Assembly: GCA_910576855.1 (NCBI GenBank)
Contig: CAJTJP010000014.1
Span: forward strand, 1-64,000
Reading direction: 5' to 3'
Source: Erysipelotrichales bacterium
GTDB lineage: Bacteria > Bacillota_I > Bacilli_A > Erysipelotrichales > Erysipelotrichaceae
Length of the DNA: 64,000 nucleotides
Both the position numbers and the translations under genes were made by a program. The notes under the pieces were generated by a model, which saw only the letters and a list, made by a program, of their open reading frames with translations, ran no database searches and was not told the origin of the DNA. This document shows, piece after piece, positions 55,186 through 64,000 of the stretch; position 1 is the stretch's first letter, and each line of letters begins with the position of its first letter.

Positions 55186-58134
55186 TCAATTAAATTCAAA
55201 CTCATATTCCTTACCGTCAAGAATATAGTTTCCGTTTGTGCTTAATTCCTTGAGAATGTATTTTCCCTTATGATGAATGATTGCCTGAAGCTGTCCGTTC
55301 TCATCTGCCTTGGTGATTGCGATAAGACTTCCTGCCTGTAATACTACTTGATTTTGATGTACGATATCCTCTTTCGCATACACTCCGAATACAACGTCCT
55401 TCAATGCGTCCTTATCATGTCCCAGCTGGGATTGTTCCATCAGCTTAGTCACATTGATAATTCCTTGTTGTTTGCCGTTCCACCAATACAGCACTTCCAT
55501 ATCCTCTGGCACCGGTGGGGTGATCGGCGGTGTATGTGCTTCACGAATATGTACCGTGATCGTCTTGCTTCCTTTTTTGCCTAAGGAATCTGTTACCTCA
55601 TATGTGATCTCATAGCTTCCTGCTTTTCCGCTTTCTACATTGCTTGATTTCACTGTGATATGTTCATTGATATCCTCATCATGATCATCACTCGCATACA
55701 CATTTTTCAATAATAATGAATCCGTTATCGTATCATTCGTTGTGAAGTATTTATCATTCGCATAAATGATCGGGGCTTCGTTTGGCTCTACGGTGATTTG
55801 CGCTGTTTTCTCGGTTGATTTTCCAAAGCGATCGCTTACCCTATAAGTCACTTCATAGGTTCCTCGCTTTTGCGGATTCACGCTGTCGCTGACGATTTGG
55901 ATCTGATCGGTTAAATCTCGATCCTCTCTGTCATGGGCACTGACACCTTTCATTCTTAATTGTGTTTCCCATTCGCTTTGGCTGCATTGCCCTTCAATAA
56001 AACGCTTATTTGATACAAACAGCTGTAGAATCGGCGCATGGTTTTCAAGCACTGTTACATCAATCGTTTTTGTGCCTATCGCACCTTTAGAATCAACGAC
56101 CTCATAGGTAACCTCATAATTACCCGGTACTGTAGTATCGACATTGTTTGATACGATTCTTACTTGTTCGCTTAAATCTCCGTCCTCTGCATCATGAGCG
56201 CTTACGTTTTCTTTTAGACGTTCTGTCAGCTCAGCACTTGTTAATTCATTTTCATAGATTGTGATATTGTTCGCTTCCAACTTTGGAAGCTGATTGTAAC
56301 GAATCTCAACCGTGATCTGTTTTTCACATTTTTTATTGAAGCGATCCGTTATCTCATAAACCACATGATAGAAGCCCGGTACTGCAGTATCTGTTTCATC
56401 TAATGTAATCTGAAGCATGTCACTGATATCTCCATCCTCTACATCATTCGCTGCAGCGATTTCATATCGCAACTCATTTTCCCATTCGCTTTGGGTAATA
56501 TCTCCGAGCGTATATAACTGATTCTCCGCTTCAATCGTCGGCGGATTGTTGTATACAATGGTAATTTCAGAGCTTTCCCTTACAGTTTGTCCGACACTGT
56601 CTGTCACCTCATAAACGACCTCATAGTTTCCTGCTTTATCAAGCTCCACGTTATCGGATACAATCTTGATTTCATCTGTTAAGCTTCCGTCCTCTTGATC
56701 TGTCGCTGTGATATTTCTCATGCGATAGCTTGAAGTCCATTCGTTCATAGAGATTTCGTTTTCATAGAATACCTTATGCGTTGTCGTAATCGACGGTGCT
56801 TGATCCCATTGGGCATATAGATTTACTGTACCGTTATTAACTGATGTTAAATTCTTTACTAACTTTTCATCCGTATATGATGTACCTGTACCGTCAGCCT
56901 TTGTATTCCAACCGATGAATTTCCAACCGCTCCGTACATAAGTATTTTTTCTCAATGTCTTTGAAGCGTCATACGTATGAGTCGTATCGGCCATCGTTCC
57001 GCCGGTTGCGCCGTTGCCGATATATTTGATCGTATACGTATTCGCATTCCACTGGGCATAGAGATTAACGGTTCCGTTATCAGTCGAAGTAAGATTCTTT
57101 ACCGATTGTTGATTCGTATAAGAGGTTCCCGAATTATCCGCCTTCGTATTCCAATGATCGAATTGATAGCCTGTTTTTGTATACGCATTCGCTGTTAAAG
57201 CCTTCGCCGTATCATATACATGAGAGCTGTTAGACATACTGCCGCTTGTAGATGTATTTCCGTTATATTTTACTTGATATTTCGACTTCACAACAATATT
57301 ACGCGTTCCGCACGCTTCATTGTCGGCACTGTCGGTTGTACAGCTTGTCACCACATAGGTGCCGGGCTTATCCAAGGCAGAGAAATTGACTGTTGTACCA
57401 TTCTTTTTGATGCTTTTGATTGTCGCATTATTACCAAGCGTTTTCCCTGAATATTTATAAGTCGCTGTTTTCTGTTCATCTTCATCTGTATAGGAAAAGC
57501 CTGTACTTGTCTGTGTTTTATTGCCCGCAGCACTTCCGGCAGCTCCATCGGTATATAAGGATTCATTGGTGCGCTTGCCGCTTGATACCTCACCGCTGAT
57601 CCAAGTACCGTTTTTACCGTGTACAACCGGTTCATGTCCAAACTTCTCAATTTTTACGGTGAAATCTGCATCGCCGCTGTCATTACCTTCATATTCACCT
57701 CGAATCTTAATTTTATTCGTACCTTCTACAAGATTCAGTGTAAACTTTTCGCTGCGATAATAAGTGCCGGGACCTTTAGAAGCCGCATTACCGCTTTTAA
57801 ATTCACCGATATATTTATTCGTAACCTTTTTATTTGTCAGATGGACAATATCAGATACAACCGGAATACTGCCGCCGCTGATTGTATAATATTCAGATAG
57901 TTCGTAAACCGCAGTACCCTTAATCGGATCATAGCTTTTACGGCGCAATTCATAACAAAAGCGATAACGTGCACCGGTGGATGAAACACCTCCTCCGTCA
58001 TTACCTGTAAACAGCTCCGGCGGTGCCGCTGCTTTTGTGAATTGTACGCCTGATGACAAGCACGCAGTCAGCACGCACAACACAGTTAAAGTCATTTTTA
58101 TAGCTTTCGCATGTTTTTTAATAAATTGCTTCAT
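55186..58134 (-). CDS. secreted multi-domain adhesin-like protein lacking a wall anchor
   Basis: The 982-residue protein has a signal peptide (~1-36), a ~250-residue N-terminal region with no clear family, two InlB B-repeats (Flg_new, each ending NLYAQW), five Ig/DUF5011-like repeats of ~85-90 residues (e.g. YENELTSAELTERLKENVSAHDAEDGDLSEQV split across the repeat start; all with DxEDGDL-type centres), and one C-terminal CnaB-like half domain (DVVFGVYAKEDIV ... GSLIAITKADENGQ). It ends at YEFEFN with no LPXTG-like motif or membrane helix, so the C-terminus looks truncated. The start is the third ATG after AAAGGAG. The last domain resembles repeats in the neighbouring 1575-residue adhesin. Confidence 0.8.
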   Translation of the reverse strand: MKQFIKKHAKAIKMTLTVLCVLTACLSSGVQFTKAAAPPELFTGNDGGGVSSTGARYRFCYELRRKSYDPIKGTAVYELSEYYTISGGSIPVVSDIVHLTNKKVTNKYIGEFKSGNAASKGPGTYYRSEKFTLNLVEGTNKIKIRGEYEGNDSGDADFTVKIEKFGHEPVVHGKNGTWISGEVSSGKRTNESLYTDGAAGSAAGNKTQTSTGFSYTDEDEQKTATYKYSGKTLGNNATIKSIKKNGTTVNFSALDKPGTYVVTSCTTDSADNEACGTRNIVVKSKYQVKYNGNTSTSGSMSNSSHVYDTAKALTANAYTKTGYQFDHWNTKADNSGTSYTNQQSVKNLTSTDNGTVNLYAQWNANTYTIKYIGNGATGGTMADTTHTYDASKTLRKNTYVRSGWKFIGWNTKADGTGTSYTDEKLVKNLTSVNNGTVNLYAQWDQAPSITTTHKVFYENEISMNEWTSSYRMRNITATDQEDGSLTDEIKIVSDNVELDKAGNYEVVYEVTDSVGQTVRESSEITIVYNNPPTIEAENQLYTLGDITQSEWENELRYEIAAANDVEDGDISDMLQITLDETDTAVPGFYHVVYEITDRFNKKCEKQITVEIRYNQLPKLEANNITIYENELTSAELTERLKENVSAHDAEDGDLSEQVRIVSNNVDTTVPGNYEVTYEVVDSKGAIGTKTIDVTVLENHAPILQLFVSNKRFIEGQCSQSEWETQLRMKGVSAHDREDRDLTDQIQIVSDSVNPQKRGTYEVTYRVSDRFGKSTEKTAQITVEPNEAPIIYANDKYFTTNDTITDSLLLKNVYASDDHDEDINEHITVKSSNVESGKAGSYEITYEVTDSLGKKGSKTITVHIREAHTPPITPPVPEDMEVLYWWNGKQQGIINVTKLMEQSQLGHDKDALKDVVFGVYAKEDIVHQNQVVLQAGSLIAITKADENGQLQAIIHHKGKYILKELSTNGNYILDGKEYEFEFN

Positions 58135-58173
58135 CTCCATCATCTCCTTTCCATAAAGCAATTATCTTTTACC

Positions 58174-58200
58174 CTATGGCGGCGCTCTGTTTAACGACAT
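58174..58200 (-). CDS. 8-codon leader ORF before the adhesin gene
   Basis: MSLNRAPP and a stop, preceded by AAAAGGAG at 8-base spacing. It sits between a hairpin (58224-58246) and the adhesin start. It is too short to be a functional enzyme; a translated attenuator or leader peptide is the likely meaning. Confidence 0.5.
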   Translation of the reverse strand: MSLNRAPP

Positions 58201-58223
58201 ATGATCATCTCCTTTTCTGTTGA

Positions 58224-58246
58224 AGGCTGATGCTTTGCATCCGCCT
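58224..58246 (-). promoter_or_regulatory. hairpin in the adhesin leader
   Basis: AGGCGGATGC and GCATCAGCCT pair around a 3-base loop (one mismatch), just upstream of the leader ORF's ribosome-binding site. Confidence 0.55.
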
Positions 58247-58252
58247 AATTTA

Positions 58253-58303
58253 CCTATACACGCTGAATTTCAAAAATACAAAAAATTTCTTAACTTTTTT
58301 CAT
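58253..58303 (-). promoter_or_regulatory. promoter block A, shared with the thioester adhesin gene
   Basis: A 50-base minus-strand block (starting TGAAAAAAGTT) matches the block at 63741-63790 in 39 of 50 positions with no gap. It contains TTGTAT, 17 bases, TATAGG as a possible -35/-10, preceded by an A/T-rich UP-like stretch. Confidence 0.65.
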
Positions 58304-58334
58304 CTTTCCTGATTCAAACGATTTTCGCCAATAA

Positions 58335-58721
58335 TTAAATAGACATTGAAGCTGAATCAATTATATTTCCAATTTCAAGCTCATCTACAGCTTCTTGAAT
58401 TGCTTTAGGCAACAGATAACACCGAATAACCACATCACAATATTCGGGACCACTTTCTAATGCTTTTTCATAGTCAACACCGTATTCCCTCAAAGCTTCA
58501 TGGAGTAAATCCAGATTATGCGACAAGTTTTCTTCTGCTTCGTAAGTATTAAAAGTATAAGAACCGCTTGCATTTCCGGTTACGCTATCCTCTATCCATA
58601 AAGCATCATTCAAGTAATTGACTAATTGGTTTTCAGATGCATAATCTTGTATATTGGTTTCAGTTTTAATGTATTCTATTACATCGTTTTTTACTGCTTC
58701 TTCATAATTGTATTTTCCCAT
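58335..58721 (-). CDS. small acidic hypothetical protein
   Basis: The product has 128 residues, is acidic and mostly helical by composition, and has no signal peptide or membrane helix. I do not recognise a family. An upstream ATG exists, but GGAG is correctly spaced (9 bases) to the ATG at 58721 (MGKYNYEEAVKNDVIEYI). It lies 76 bases after the thioester adhesin gene in the same direction and could share its transcript. Similar small proteins are often found in mobile elements, but that is only an impression. Confidence 0.6.
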   Translation of the reverse strand: MGKYNYEEAVKNDVIEYIKTETNIQDYASENQLVNYLNDALWIEDSVTGNASGSYTFNTYEAEENLSHNLDLLHEALREYGVDYEKALESGPEYCDVVIRCYLLPKAIQEAVDELEIGNIIDSASMSI

Positions 58722-58797
58722 ATAGTTTTTCTCCTTTTTCATCATTAAACGAGACAAGTCGATTATTTTTATATCAACTTGTTCTGTAATCGTTGTG

Positions 58798-61700
58798 TCA
58801 TAATTTATATTGTTTTTTCATCAACAATAAAACAGCTCCTAAGCTTATTCCCAATAATCCTAAATACATGAAAATATTGGTATTATCACCTGTATTCACG
58901 GTTTCGCTCGGAAGCGGGCGATCAGGATAAACAATGATTCTTGTTTCTTTCTCACCGTTGATCCAAGCGTCATTAATTGTGACTTTGACAACCTCATCGG
59001 AGAGCTCATAGCCTGCCGGTGCGCTTGTTTCTTTAATATAAACGGTAGTACCGAATTTGATATTATCAAAGTGCGCGATTCCGTCTTTACCGGTTTTTAT
59101 CGTTTGAAGCACCTTTGTACATGCTTCATCCGCATACATTGTGAAGCCTGCATATGGTAATACTTTACTATGATCATAGTAATCTACTTTCTTTACATCA
59201 ACATAAGAGGTCATCAAATCATTATCTGCCTCAATCGTTTCCACCTGTCCGTGCTTGGTAAGCTCTACCTTGAACACCTCATCAGTTAAAACATAATGCT
59301 GCAGCGTAGATTTTTCTTTGATGTAGTAGGTACCGAGCTCAAGCTCATCGAATACAATACGACCAGTACCGTCCGTTTTCTTTGTATCAATGATATTAGT
59401 GAAGTCCTTATCGGTAGCTATTTCAAAGGTTACTCCTGCCAGATAATTTGTATTATCCTTCGTTAATGAATTATGGTAGATTTTGGTATATCCTTCCATA
59501 TTATGGAATGAGTCTACGTATTCTTGTTCTGCCTTTGTATAATGCAGGGCATCCTTTGTTGTTTTGATAATTTCAATGCTGCCTCGTTTTAGATCATTGT
59601 TGATCGGTTCTCCTTCATTGATTTCGATCGTATATTCCTTGACTTCCTCTCCCGGATAGCCTACCTCAAAGTCATATTCCGTCGTATCTAATTGATATTG
59701 ATCATTTGTCTGCAGCTCCTTGAAGTAATATACACCGTTAGGTAAATCAAAGGTGTTTATTAAATGTCCGTTTTCATCAATGCCTGAGATTCCGATCAAT
59801 GAGCCGTTTTTGATCACTACCTTCCCCATATAGTTATAGATATCCTCTCTCGCATATAAGCCAAAGATAACATCCTTATAGGCATCAGGGTTGATAAAGG
59901 TTTCTTGTTTCTCTAATGCCTTTGTAAAGTCAAGATTGGCTTTCGCTCTTTTGTTATTGATAGAGATGCCGTTCAGCTGAAGCTCTGCTTTGCCGTTTGG
60001 TTTGATTTCAAAGGTATAGATCGTTTCATCTTTGATATAACCATGCGGTGTTTTTGATTCATAGGCTTCATACTTTCCTACAGGCAGTAATAAGCTGTCG
60101 GTTGTCTGCCAATCAGATTCCAGCACAGCTACGACATCGCCTTTCTTGTAGTGCTCTGTTTGATCCCATGTGGTGATGTCCTCTGCCGCTTGTATTGTCA
60201 GCTCAGCTCCTAACAAATTGCCTTGCGACCAAATTGGATGATGTTCCTTACCGAAGGCTCCTTCTATGATTTCAACATCATGGAAGCTTTCTCCTGTCTT
60301 AGTGAATTGTACCTTGCCTTTGACTTGGGTATTGGTTAAATTCACTTTGACTATTTCTACATCGTTCAAGGTTATTTCATGAATACTTGGATCATATACG
60401 TATCCCTTATCTACCATATCATGATTACCGTCATATTTTTCTCTGATGTAATATGTATGATTGGCTTCCAATTCATCAAAAATCGCTTTTCCGTTTTCAT
60501 CTGTCCATGTGGTTTTGATGATATGAGTAAAGTCTTTGTCTGTCGCAAGCTCAAAACATACATTCATCAACGGCAGCTTACTGTCTGCATCCTGTTTATA
60601 GACTTCAATCGTTCCTCTTTTTAAATAGTTATAGATAGGTTTGCCGTTATTCACTTGGATTACCTGTTGTTTATCACCGTTATAGGAATAAGTGAAAGGG
60701 TACTTTTCATTGGATAGTATGTAATCACCATCTGTTTGAATTTCTTTCAAATAGTACGTGCCTTCTTGTGTCAAGGTGCCTTCCGCTTTTCCATTCTCAT
60801 CTACATCAAGTATAGCGACTAAGGAATCCTTTTCTAACTGTTCCACCTGTTCACTAAAGATTCCGAATACTACCTGTTTGTATGCTTCTGTTTTGTCCTT
60901 ATTATCAGATATTTCCATATGCTTCATGATTGGAGTAATGCTTGTTTGATGTTGGTTATCTAATGTTAAGATTTCATCTGCTTCTATTTCATTTCCGTTT
61001 TCATCCAACCATGTCGGATCAACGATCGCAGTATTCTCATCTACATAATCAAAGCGGAAATAACGAATCGTATCATCCAGTACATAGCCTTCCGCTGTTT
61101 CTATTTCCTGAATACTGTAGATATTATGTCCTTCAGTTCCGATTGGTAATTGACTTGATGTCGTAATCGTTTCTCCGTCTGTTGTGAGAACCTCGACTCT
61201 TTGTCCGGCACGATACCACAGCTTACCGTCAGCTCCGATAATATCCGTTTTCGCTTTGATTTCAAACTTCACATTCGCAAGCAATCCTCTTTCATAAACA
61301 GGTGTAAACAATTCCCCATACTTTGTATTCGTTGAAGTATAACCCTGAAACAACATCGCTTCCTTTTGGAGCTTCACTTGTCCTTTTACCGGTGTATCAT
61401 CAAATGTGATCGTAGTTACGATGGTAGTATCATCAGGTCCTAACTGTTGGTGAATGCCGTTACCGCTGATTCTGAACGGTTTAGCGCTTTTCGCTAACAG
61501 ATAACCGTTCGGTGCTTTGATTTCCTCGAGCTGATATAAACCGATCGGTAACTCCTCCGGCAACATTACCGTTCCGTTTTCTGTTGTCGTAAAGGTATCT
61601 ACTGTATGAGGAATCGGATTCCATTGCCACCAGTTTACATACTCTCCTGCTTGAAACATACTGTTTTTCTCAAGACATTTGATTTTAAAGGTTGCGCCTT

Positions 61701-63525
61701 CTAACTCAATGATATTATGAGTTTCTGCATCCTTTTTCACGATTGCGATGATCGTTGTAAACTCAGGATCATTGATATACAGATAATTCATAGGAATCTC
61801 ACTGTCCTTTTCAATGTTTACATAGAAATCGGGAGCTGTTTCATAATCACCGGGATTACCGGGTGTCTTGGTTTCCTTCACCAAATAATTACCGAAAGGT
61901 AAAGGCTTACTTGTCGCAGTACCTTCATCACTTGTGATCAACACATCCCATTCACTGTCAAGGATACGATCATCATCAGGGTCTTGTGCAATTTGTAAAG
62001 CCATATCCCAGCCGTATTGTTCTACATAGCGATTCAAGATAGCCGTAAACTCTGCGCCTTTTAATGCCGGCTTGATACCGCCTGAGCCATCGGGATCACT
62101 AAACTTCGCAATCTTAAACGCTTGTTTCATTACAGAATCACAGCTAGTAACAGTTTTCACATAAGCATCAGAAGTAAGATTCACCTCATATTCTCTTTCA
62201 TCAATAAGATAACCCTTTGGCGCTTTCTTTTCCTTTATCTTGTATTTTCCTAAATACAGATTATCGAAGGTTGCCTTATAATTCTCACCGATAGAAGCAG
62301 TGGCAATTTCAGTACCGGCAGTATAAATAACCGAATCATCGGCAGGATCTAAGATATCCTCTTTTGCGTATAAGGTATATTCTGCATGAAAGAGCTTTGC
62401 GTCACCTTGAGGTCTTTTACCAACCTCACAATCCTCTTTGGAAAGCTCAATTCTGCCTCTGATTTGATCGTTCGCTAAAGACTTTTGAACCGTAACATCA
62501 CTCTCTTTGATTTCAAAATTGATTCTTTCATTACTGATGAAATATTTATCAGGTTCTGTTTTTTCAAGTGCATAATACTTACCGAACAACAGATTCTTTA
62601 ATGAAGCGATACCGTTATTATTAGTCGCAATGGTAGCTACCTTAGTGCCGTTTTCCTTAAAGATATCAAATTCAACACCGGCTTTCTTTACCACCTTACC
62701 GCTTTGTTTATCAAGTTTCTTTAATTCAAAGTTACCGTATTTCTGAACCTTGATATTGATAACAGTCTCATAAGGATCGGGTACTTTAAAAACGACTGTA
62801 TTCTGTGATGTATCAGAAGCATATAGTATAGATGTTCCCCTGCAGTCTTTTTTCACTAATTGATACTTCACTTGAGCATTTTCAGGGGCATTAGCACTCG
62901 CAGTAATTGTCAAGCTATTCCCATTTTTTTCTACTGTTAAGCCATCACTATGTGAAGTATGATAATAATATTGAAATACTTCTTTTTGATCAGTGATTGT
63001 TTTTGATTCTCCGGCTTTTAAGGTTAATGAAGTGTTATCGAATGAAGGTAGTTTTTCAAATTGCAGTAATCTTTTATTAATTTCAGCCTTCTTTGCTTCA
63101 TAACCTTCAAATGAATTATAAGAAAAGCGCATTCCCATAGCTTCCCAAATCATGAACTGAGTAGCCACATAATCATCATCTGTTTTCTTAGACATATGCC
63201 AACCGGCATAGGCGATATGTTCCATTTGTCTTTGTTGCGGATAAGAATAATCACTCTGTGTATAATAACTATCTTTATCATCCAACACCACATTGGGCTC
63301 TACACAGAAAGCTATCTCACCGTTTGCGTAAACCTTCGCTATATAATCACCATGATAGGTATAGGAAGGATTATCTACTGCATATCCTCGATATGAATAT
63401 AGAATTTGTTTTCCTGTAGTAATATTGTTACTTGCATACACGGGCAATGACATATTAGTTATCGTCATAAACACTGTACACACCAGAATCGATATTCGTT
63501 TTATTGTGTTTTTAATTTTAAGCAT
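58798..63525 (-). CDS. thioester-domain adhesin with 11 CnaB repeats, wall-anchored
   Basis: The 1575-residue protein has a signal peptide (1-31) and an N-terminal thioester domain (TED) with C74 in AFCVEP and Q123 in ATQFMIW, the residue pair that forms the internal Cys-Gln thioester for covalent host binding. About eleven CnaB/SpaA-type domains follow (from ~255), with E/K motifs such as GKYYALEKTEP, LGKYKIKEKKAP and TYYIKEK consistent with isopeptide bonds. The C-terminus has SETVNTGD, a hydrophobic helix and KKQYKL. It resembles TED surface adhesins of other Gram-positives. Start: ATG after AGGAAAGGTG. No sortase is in the window. Confidence 0.88.
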   Translation of the reverse strand: MLKIKNTIKRISILVCTVFMTITNMSLPVYASNNITTGKQILYSYRGYAVDNPSYTYHGDYIAKVYANGEIAFCVEPNVVLDDKDSYYTQSDYSYPQQRQMEHIAYAGWHMSKKTDDDYVATQFMIWEAMGMRFSYNSFEGYEAKKAEINKRLLQFEKLPSFDNTSLTLKAGESKTITDQKEVFQYYYHTSHSDGLTVEKNGNSLTITASANAPENAQVKYQLVKKDCRGTSILYASDTSQNTVVFKVPDPYETVINIKVQKYGNFELKKLDKQSGKVVKKAGVEFDIFKENGTKVATIATNNNGIASLKNLLFGKYYALEKTEPDKYFISNERINFEIKESDVTVQKSLANDQIRGRIELSKEDCEVGKRPQGDAKLFHAEYTLYAKEDILDPADDSVIYTAGTEIATASIGENYKATFDNLYLGKYKIKEKKAPKGYLIDEREYEVNLTSDAYVKTVTSCDSVMKQAFKIAKFSDPDGSGGIKPALKGAEFTAILNRYVEQYGWDMALQIAQDPDDDRILDSEWDVLITSDEGTATSKPLPFGNYLVKETKTPGNPGDYETAPDFYVNIEKDSEIPMNYLYINDPEFTTIIAIVKKDAETHNIIELEGATFKIKCLEKNSMFQAGEYVNWWQWNPIPHTVDTFTTTENGTVMLPEELPIGLYQLEEIKAPNGYLLAKSAKPFRISGNGIHQQLGPDDTTIVTTITFDDTPVKGQVKLQKEAMLFQGYTSTNTKYGELFTPVYERGLLANVKFEIKAKTDIIGADGKLWYRAGQRVEVLTTDGETITTSSQLPIGTEGHNIYSIQEIETAEGYVLDDTIRYFRFDYVDENTAIVDPTWLDENGNEIEADEILTLDNQHQTSITPIMKHMEISDNKDKTEAYKQVVFGIFSEQVEQLEKDSLVAILDVDENGKAEGTLTQEGTYYLKEIQTDGDYILSNEKYPFTYSYNGDKQQVIQVNNGKPIYNYLKRGTIEVYKQDADSKLPLMNVCFELATDKDFTHIIKTTWTDENGKAIFDELEANHTYYIREKYDGNHDMVDKGYVYDPSIHEITLNDVEIVKVNLTNTQVKGKVQFTKTGESFHDVEIIEGAFGKEHHPIWSQGNLLGAELTIQAAEDITTWDQTEHYKKGDVVAVLESDWQTTDSLLLPVGKYEAYESKTPHGYIKDETIYTFEIKPNGKAELQLNGISINNKRAKANLDFTKALEKQETFINPDAYKDVIFGLYAREDIYNYMGKVVIKNGSLIGISGIDENGHLINTFDLPNGVYYFKELQTNDQYQLDTTEYDFEVGYPGEEVKEYTIEINEGEPINNDLKRGSIEIIKTTKDALHYTKAEQEYVDSFHNMEGYTKIYHNSLTKDNTNYLAGVTFEIATDKDFTNIIDTKKTDGTGRIVFDELELGTYYIKEKSTLQHYVLTDEVFKVELTKHGQVETIEADNDLMTSYVDVKKVDYYDHSKVLPYAGFTMYADEACTKVLQTIKTGKDGIAHFDNIKFGTTVYIKETSAPAGYELSDEVVKVTINDAWINGEKETRIIVYPDRPLPSETVNTGDNTNIFMYLGLLGISLGAVLLLMKKQYKL

Positions 63526-63601
63526 AATATCACCTTTCCTTTCTACCGAGAGCTCTGTTACTTTCGGATTTATGCTTATAAAAAATTATTAGGACTTAAA
63601 T

Positions 63602-63656
63602 GTGAGCACACATTGCCTTTCTCTTACAGGGGCAAAAGCCCCTTATGTGCTTCTCA
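63602..63656 (-). promoter_or_regulatory. nested stem-loop overlapping the leader ORF
   Basis: The inner stem AGGGGC-TTTT-GCCCCT (63628-63643) sits directly after the leader stop. The outer parts GTGAG..GCACAT (the end of the leader ORF) and ATGTGTGCTCAC can pair around it, so ribosomes on the leader would disrupt the outer stem. Confidence 0.55.
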
Positions 63657-63672
63657 CCTTGTAGTAATTCAA
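63643..63672 (-). CDS. 9-codon leader ORF before the thioester adhesin gene
   Basis: TTG start (read as Met), NYYKVRST, stop. AAAGGAG lies 8 bases upstream, the same spacing as for the leader ORF at 58174-58200. Its last codons form the 5' arm of the nested stem-loop. Confidence 0.5.
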   Translation of the reverse strand: MNYYKVRST

Positions 63673-63696
63673 GGTTATCACTCCTTTCCGCATACA

Positions 63697-63740
63697 GAAA
63701 AAGTAAGGTGCATAAACCTGTTTAAGGCGCCCTTACTTCT
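63697..63740 (-). terminator. terminator-like attenuator in the adhesin leader
   Basis: AAGTAAGG and CCTTACTT pair on the minus strand and are followed by TTTCTG, with CCT/AGG inside. It lies between the promoter block and the leader ORF. Confidence 0.5.
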
Positions 63741-63790
63741 TACATACAATCGAAATTTAAGAAATACAAAAAATTTTTAAACTTTTTTCA
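63741..63790 (-). promoter_or_regulatory. promoter block B, shared with the Ig/InlB adhesin gene
   Basis: Counterpart of block A at 58253-58303 (39 of 50 bases identical, no gap); possible -35 TTGTAT and -10 TATGTA at 17-base spacing. Confidence 0.65.
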
Positions 63791-63818
63791 ATTTATTTTG
63801 AAGGATATCAATGGGTAT

Positions 63819-63847
63819 AAAAAAAGCCGATATCACTATATCAGCTT
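63819..63847 (-). terminator. terminator of the gene at the right edge
   Basis: GCTGATAT/ATATCGGC with an AGTG loop, followed by TTTTTTTAT on the minus strand, 30 bases after the stop of the partial gene. Confidence 0.85.
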
Positions 63848-63877
63848 AAGATAATTGAAGTTTAATTTAAATAAAAA

Positions 63878-64000
63878 TTACTTAACTTGTGAACTTTCTC
63901 CCTCATACATGAAATGAACGGTCCACTTATTCAACAATGTGCCACAATCATCATATACCTGTGGATAAATAAAGTTTAGAATTGATGAATCATTAGTAGC
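63878..64000 (-). CDS. C-terminal end of an unrecognised gene, cut by the window edge
   Basis: The last 40 codons and stop of a minus-strand gene: ...FIYPQVYDDCGTLLNKWT... ending ...EGESSQVK. It is followed by a clean terminator, which supports it as real. No family can be assigned from this fragment. Confidence 0.6.
   Translation of the reverse strand, partial: ATNDSSILNFIYPQVYDDCGTLLNKWTVHFMYEGESSQVK

Overview
The window looks like a chromosome segment of a low-GC, Gram-positive gut Firmicute. The best guess is Erysipelotrichia (Erysipelotrichaceae-like). This rests on the complete S10-spc-alpha ribosomal cluster with type-Z S14, no rpmD or map in the cluster, ECF transporter genes with truA, T-box and TPP leaders, lipoprotein and wall-anchor signals, and large surface enzymes against host glycans. 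The genus is inferred, not read from a marker.

Layout. 1-1.0 kb: 3' part of an IS1182-like transposase and a short remnant. 1.1-6.9 kb: orphan PTS IIA, orphan GHKL sensor kinase, HD phosphohydrolase, Gfo/Idh/MocA oxidoreductase, and a small operon of a decayed LuxS-like protein, a membrane protein and a NUDIX hydrolase. 7.0-11.1 kb (minus strand): ecfA1-ecfA2-ecfT-truA-PHP phosphatase with its own promoter. 11.2-14.3 kb: unrecognised remnant, membrane-anchored RraB-domain protein, O-methyltransferase, VanY-type carboxypeptidase. 14.5-28.4 kb: rpsJ to rplQ on the minus strand, with one promoter before rpsJ and a second before infA. 28.6-30.5 kb: one polypeptide joining an ECF-type sigma factor to a membrane helix, an Ig-like domain and an NlpC/P60-like domain. 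31.1-41.8 kb: binding lipoprotein, YesM-like kinase and AraC-type regulator, then a giant GH89 alpha-N-acetylglucosaminidase. 41.9-45.4 kb: TPP-riboswitch operon thiX-thiY-thiZ-tatD. 45.4-50.1 kb: wall-anchored beta-helix protein, folC, ung. 50.3-53.2 kb: GH13-like protein and a decayed gene. 53.2-55.0 kb: lysS with a T-box leader. 55.1-64 kb: two very large adhesins (Ig/InlB repeats; thioester plus 11 CnaB domains), a small hypothetical protein and the tail of one more gene.

How it fits together. The core genes are ordinary. The accessory part is about the cell surface: glycan sensing and cutting (GH89, beta-helix protein, three-component regulator), adhesion (thioester/CnaB proteins), wall remodelling (VanY, sigma-NlpC fusion) and vitamin uptake (ECF, ThiXYZ). 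The most unusual items are the sigma factor fused to an extracellular hydrolase-like domain and the shared promoter/leader architecture of the two adhesin genes. In both leaders a tiny ORF with a strong ribosome-binding site lies next to RNA hairpins.
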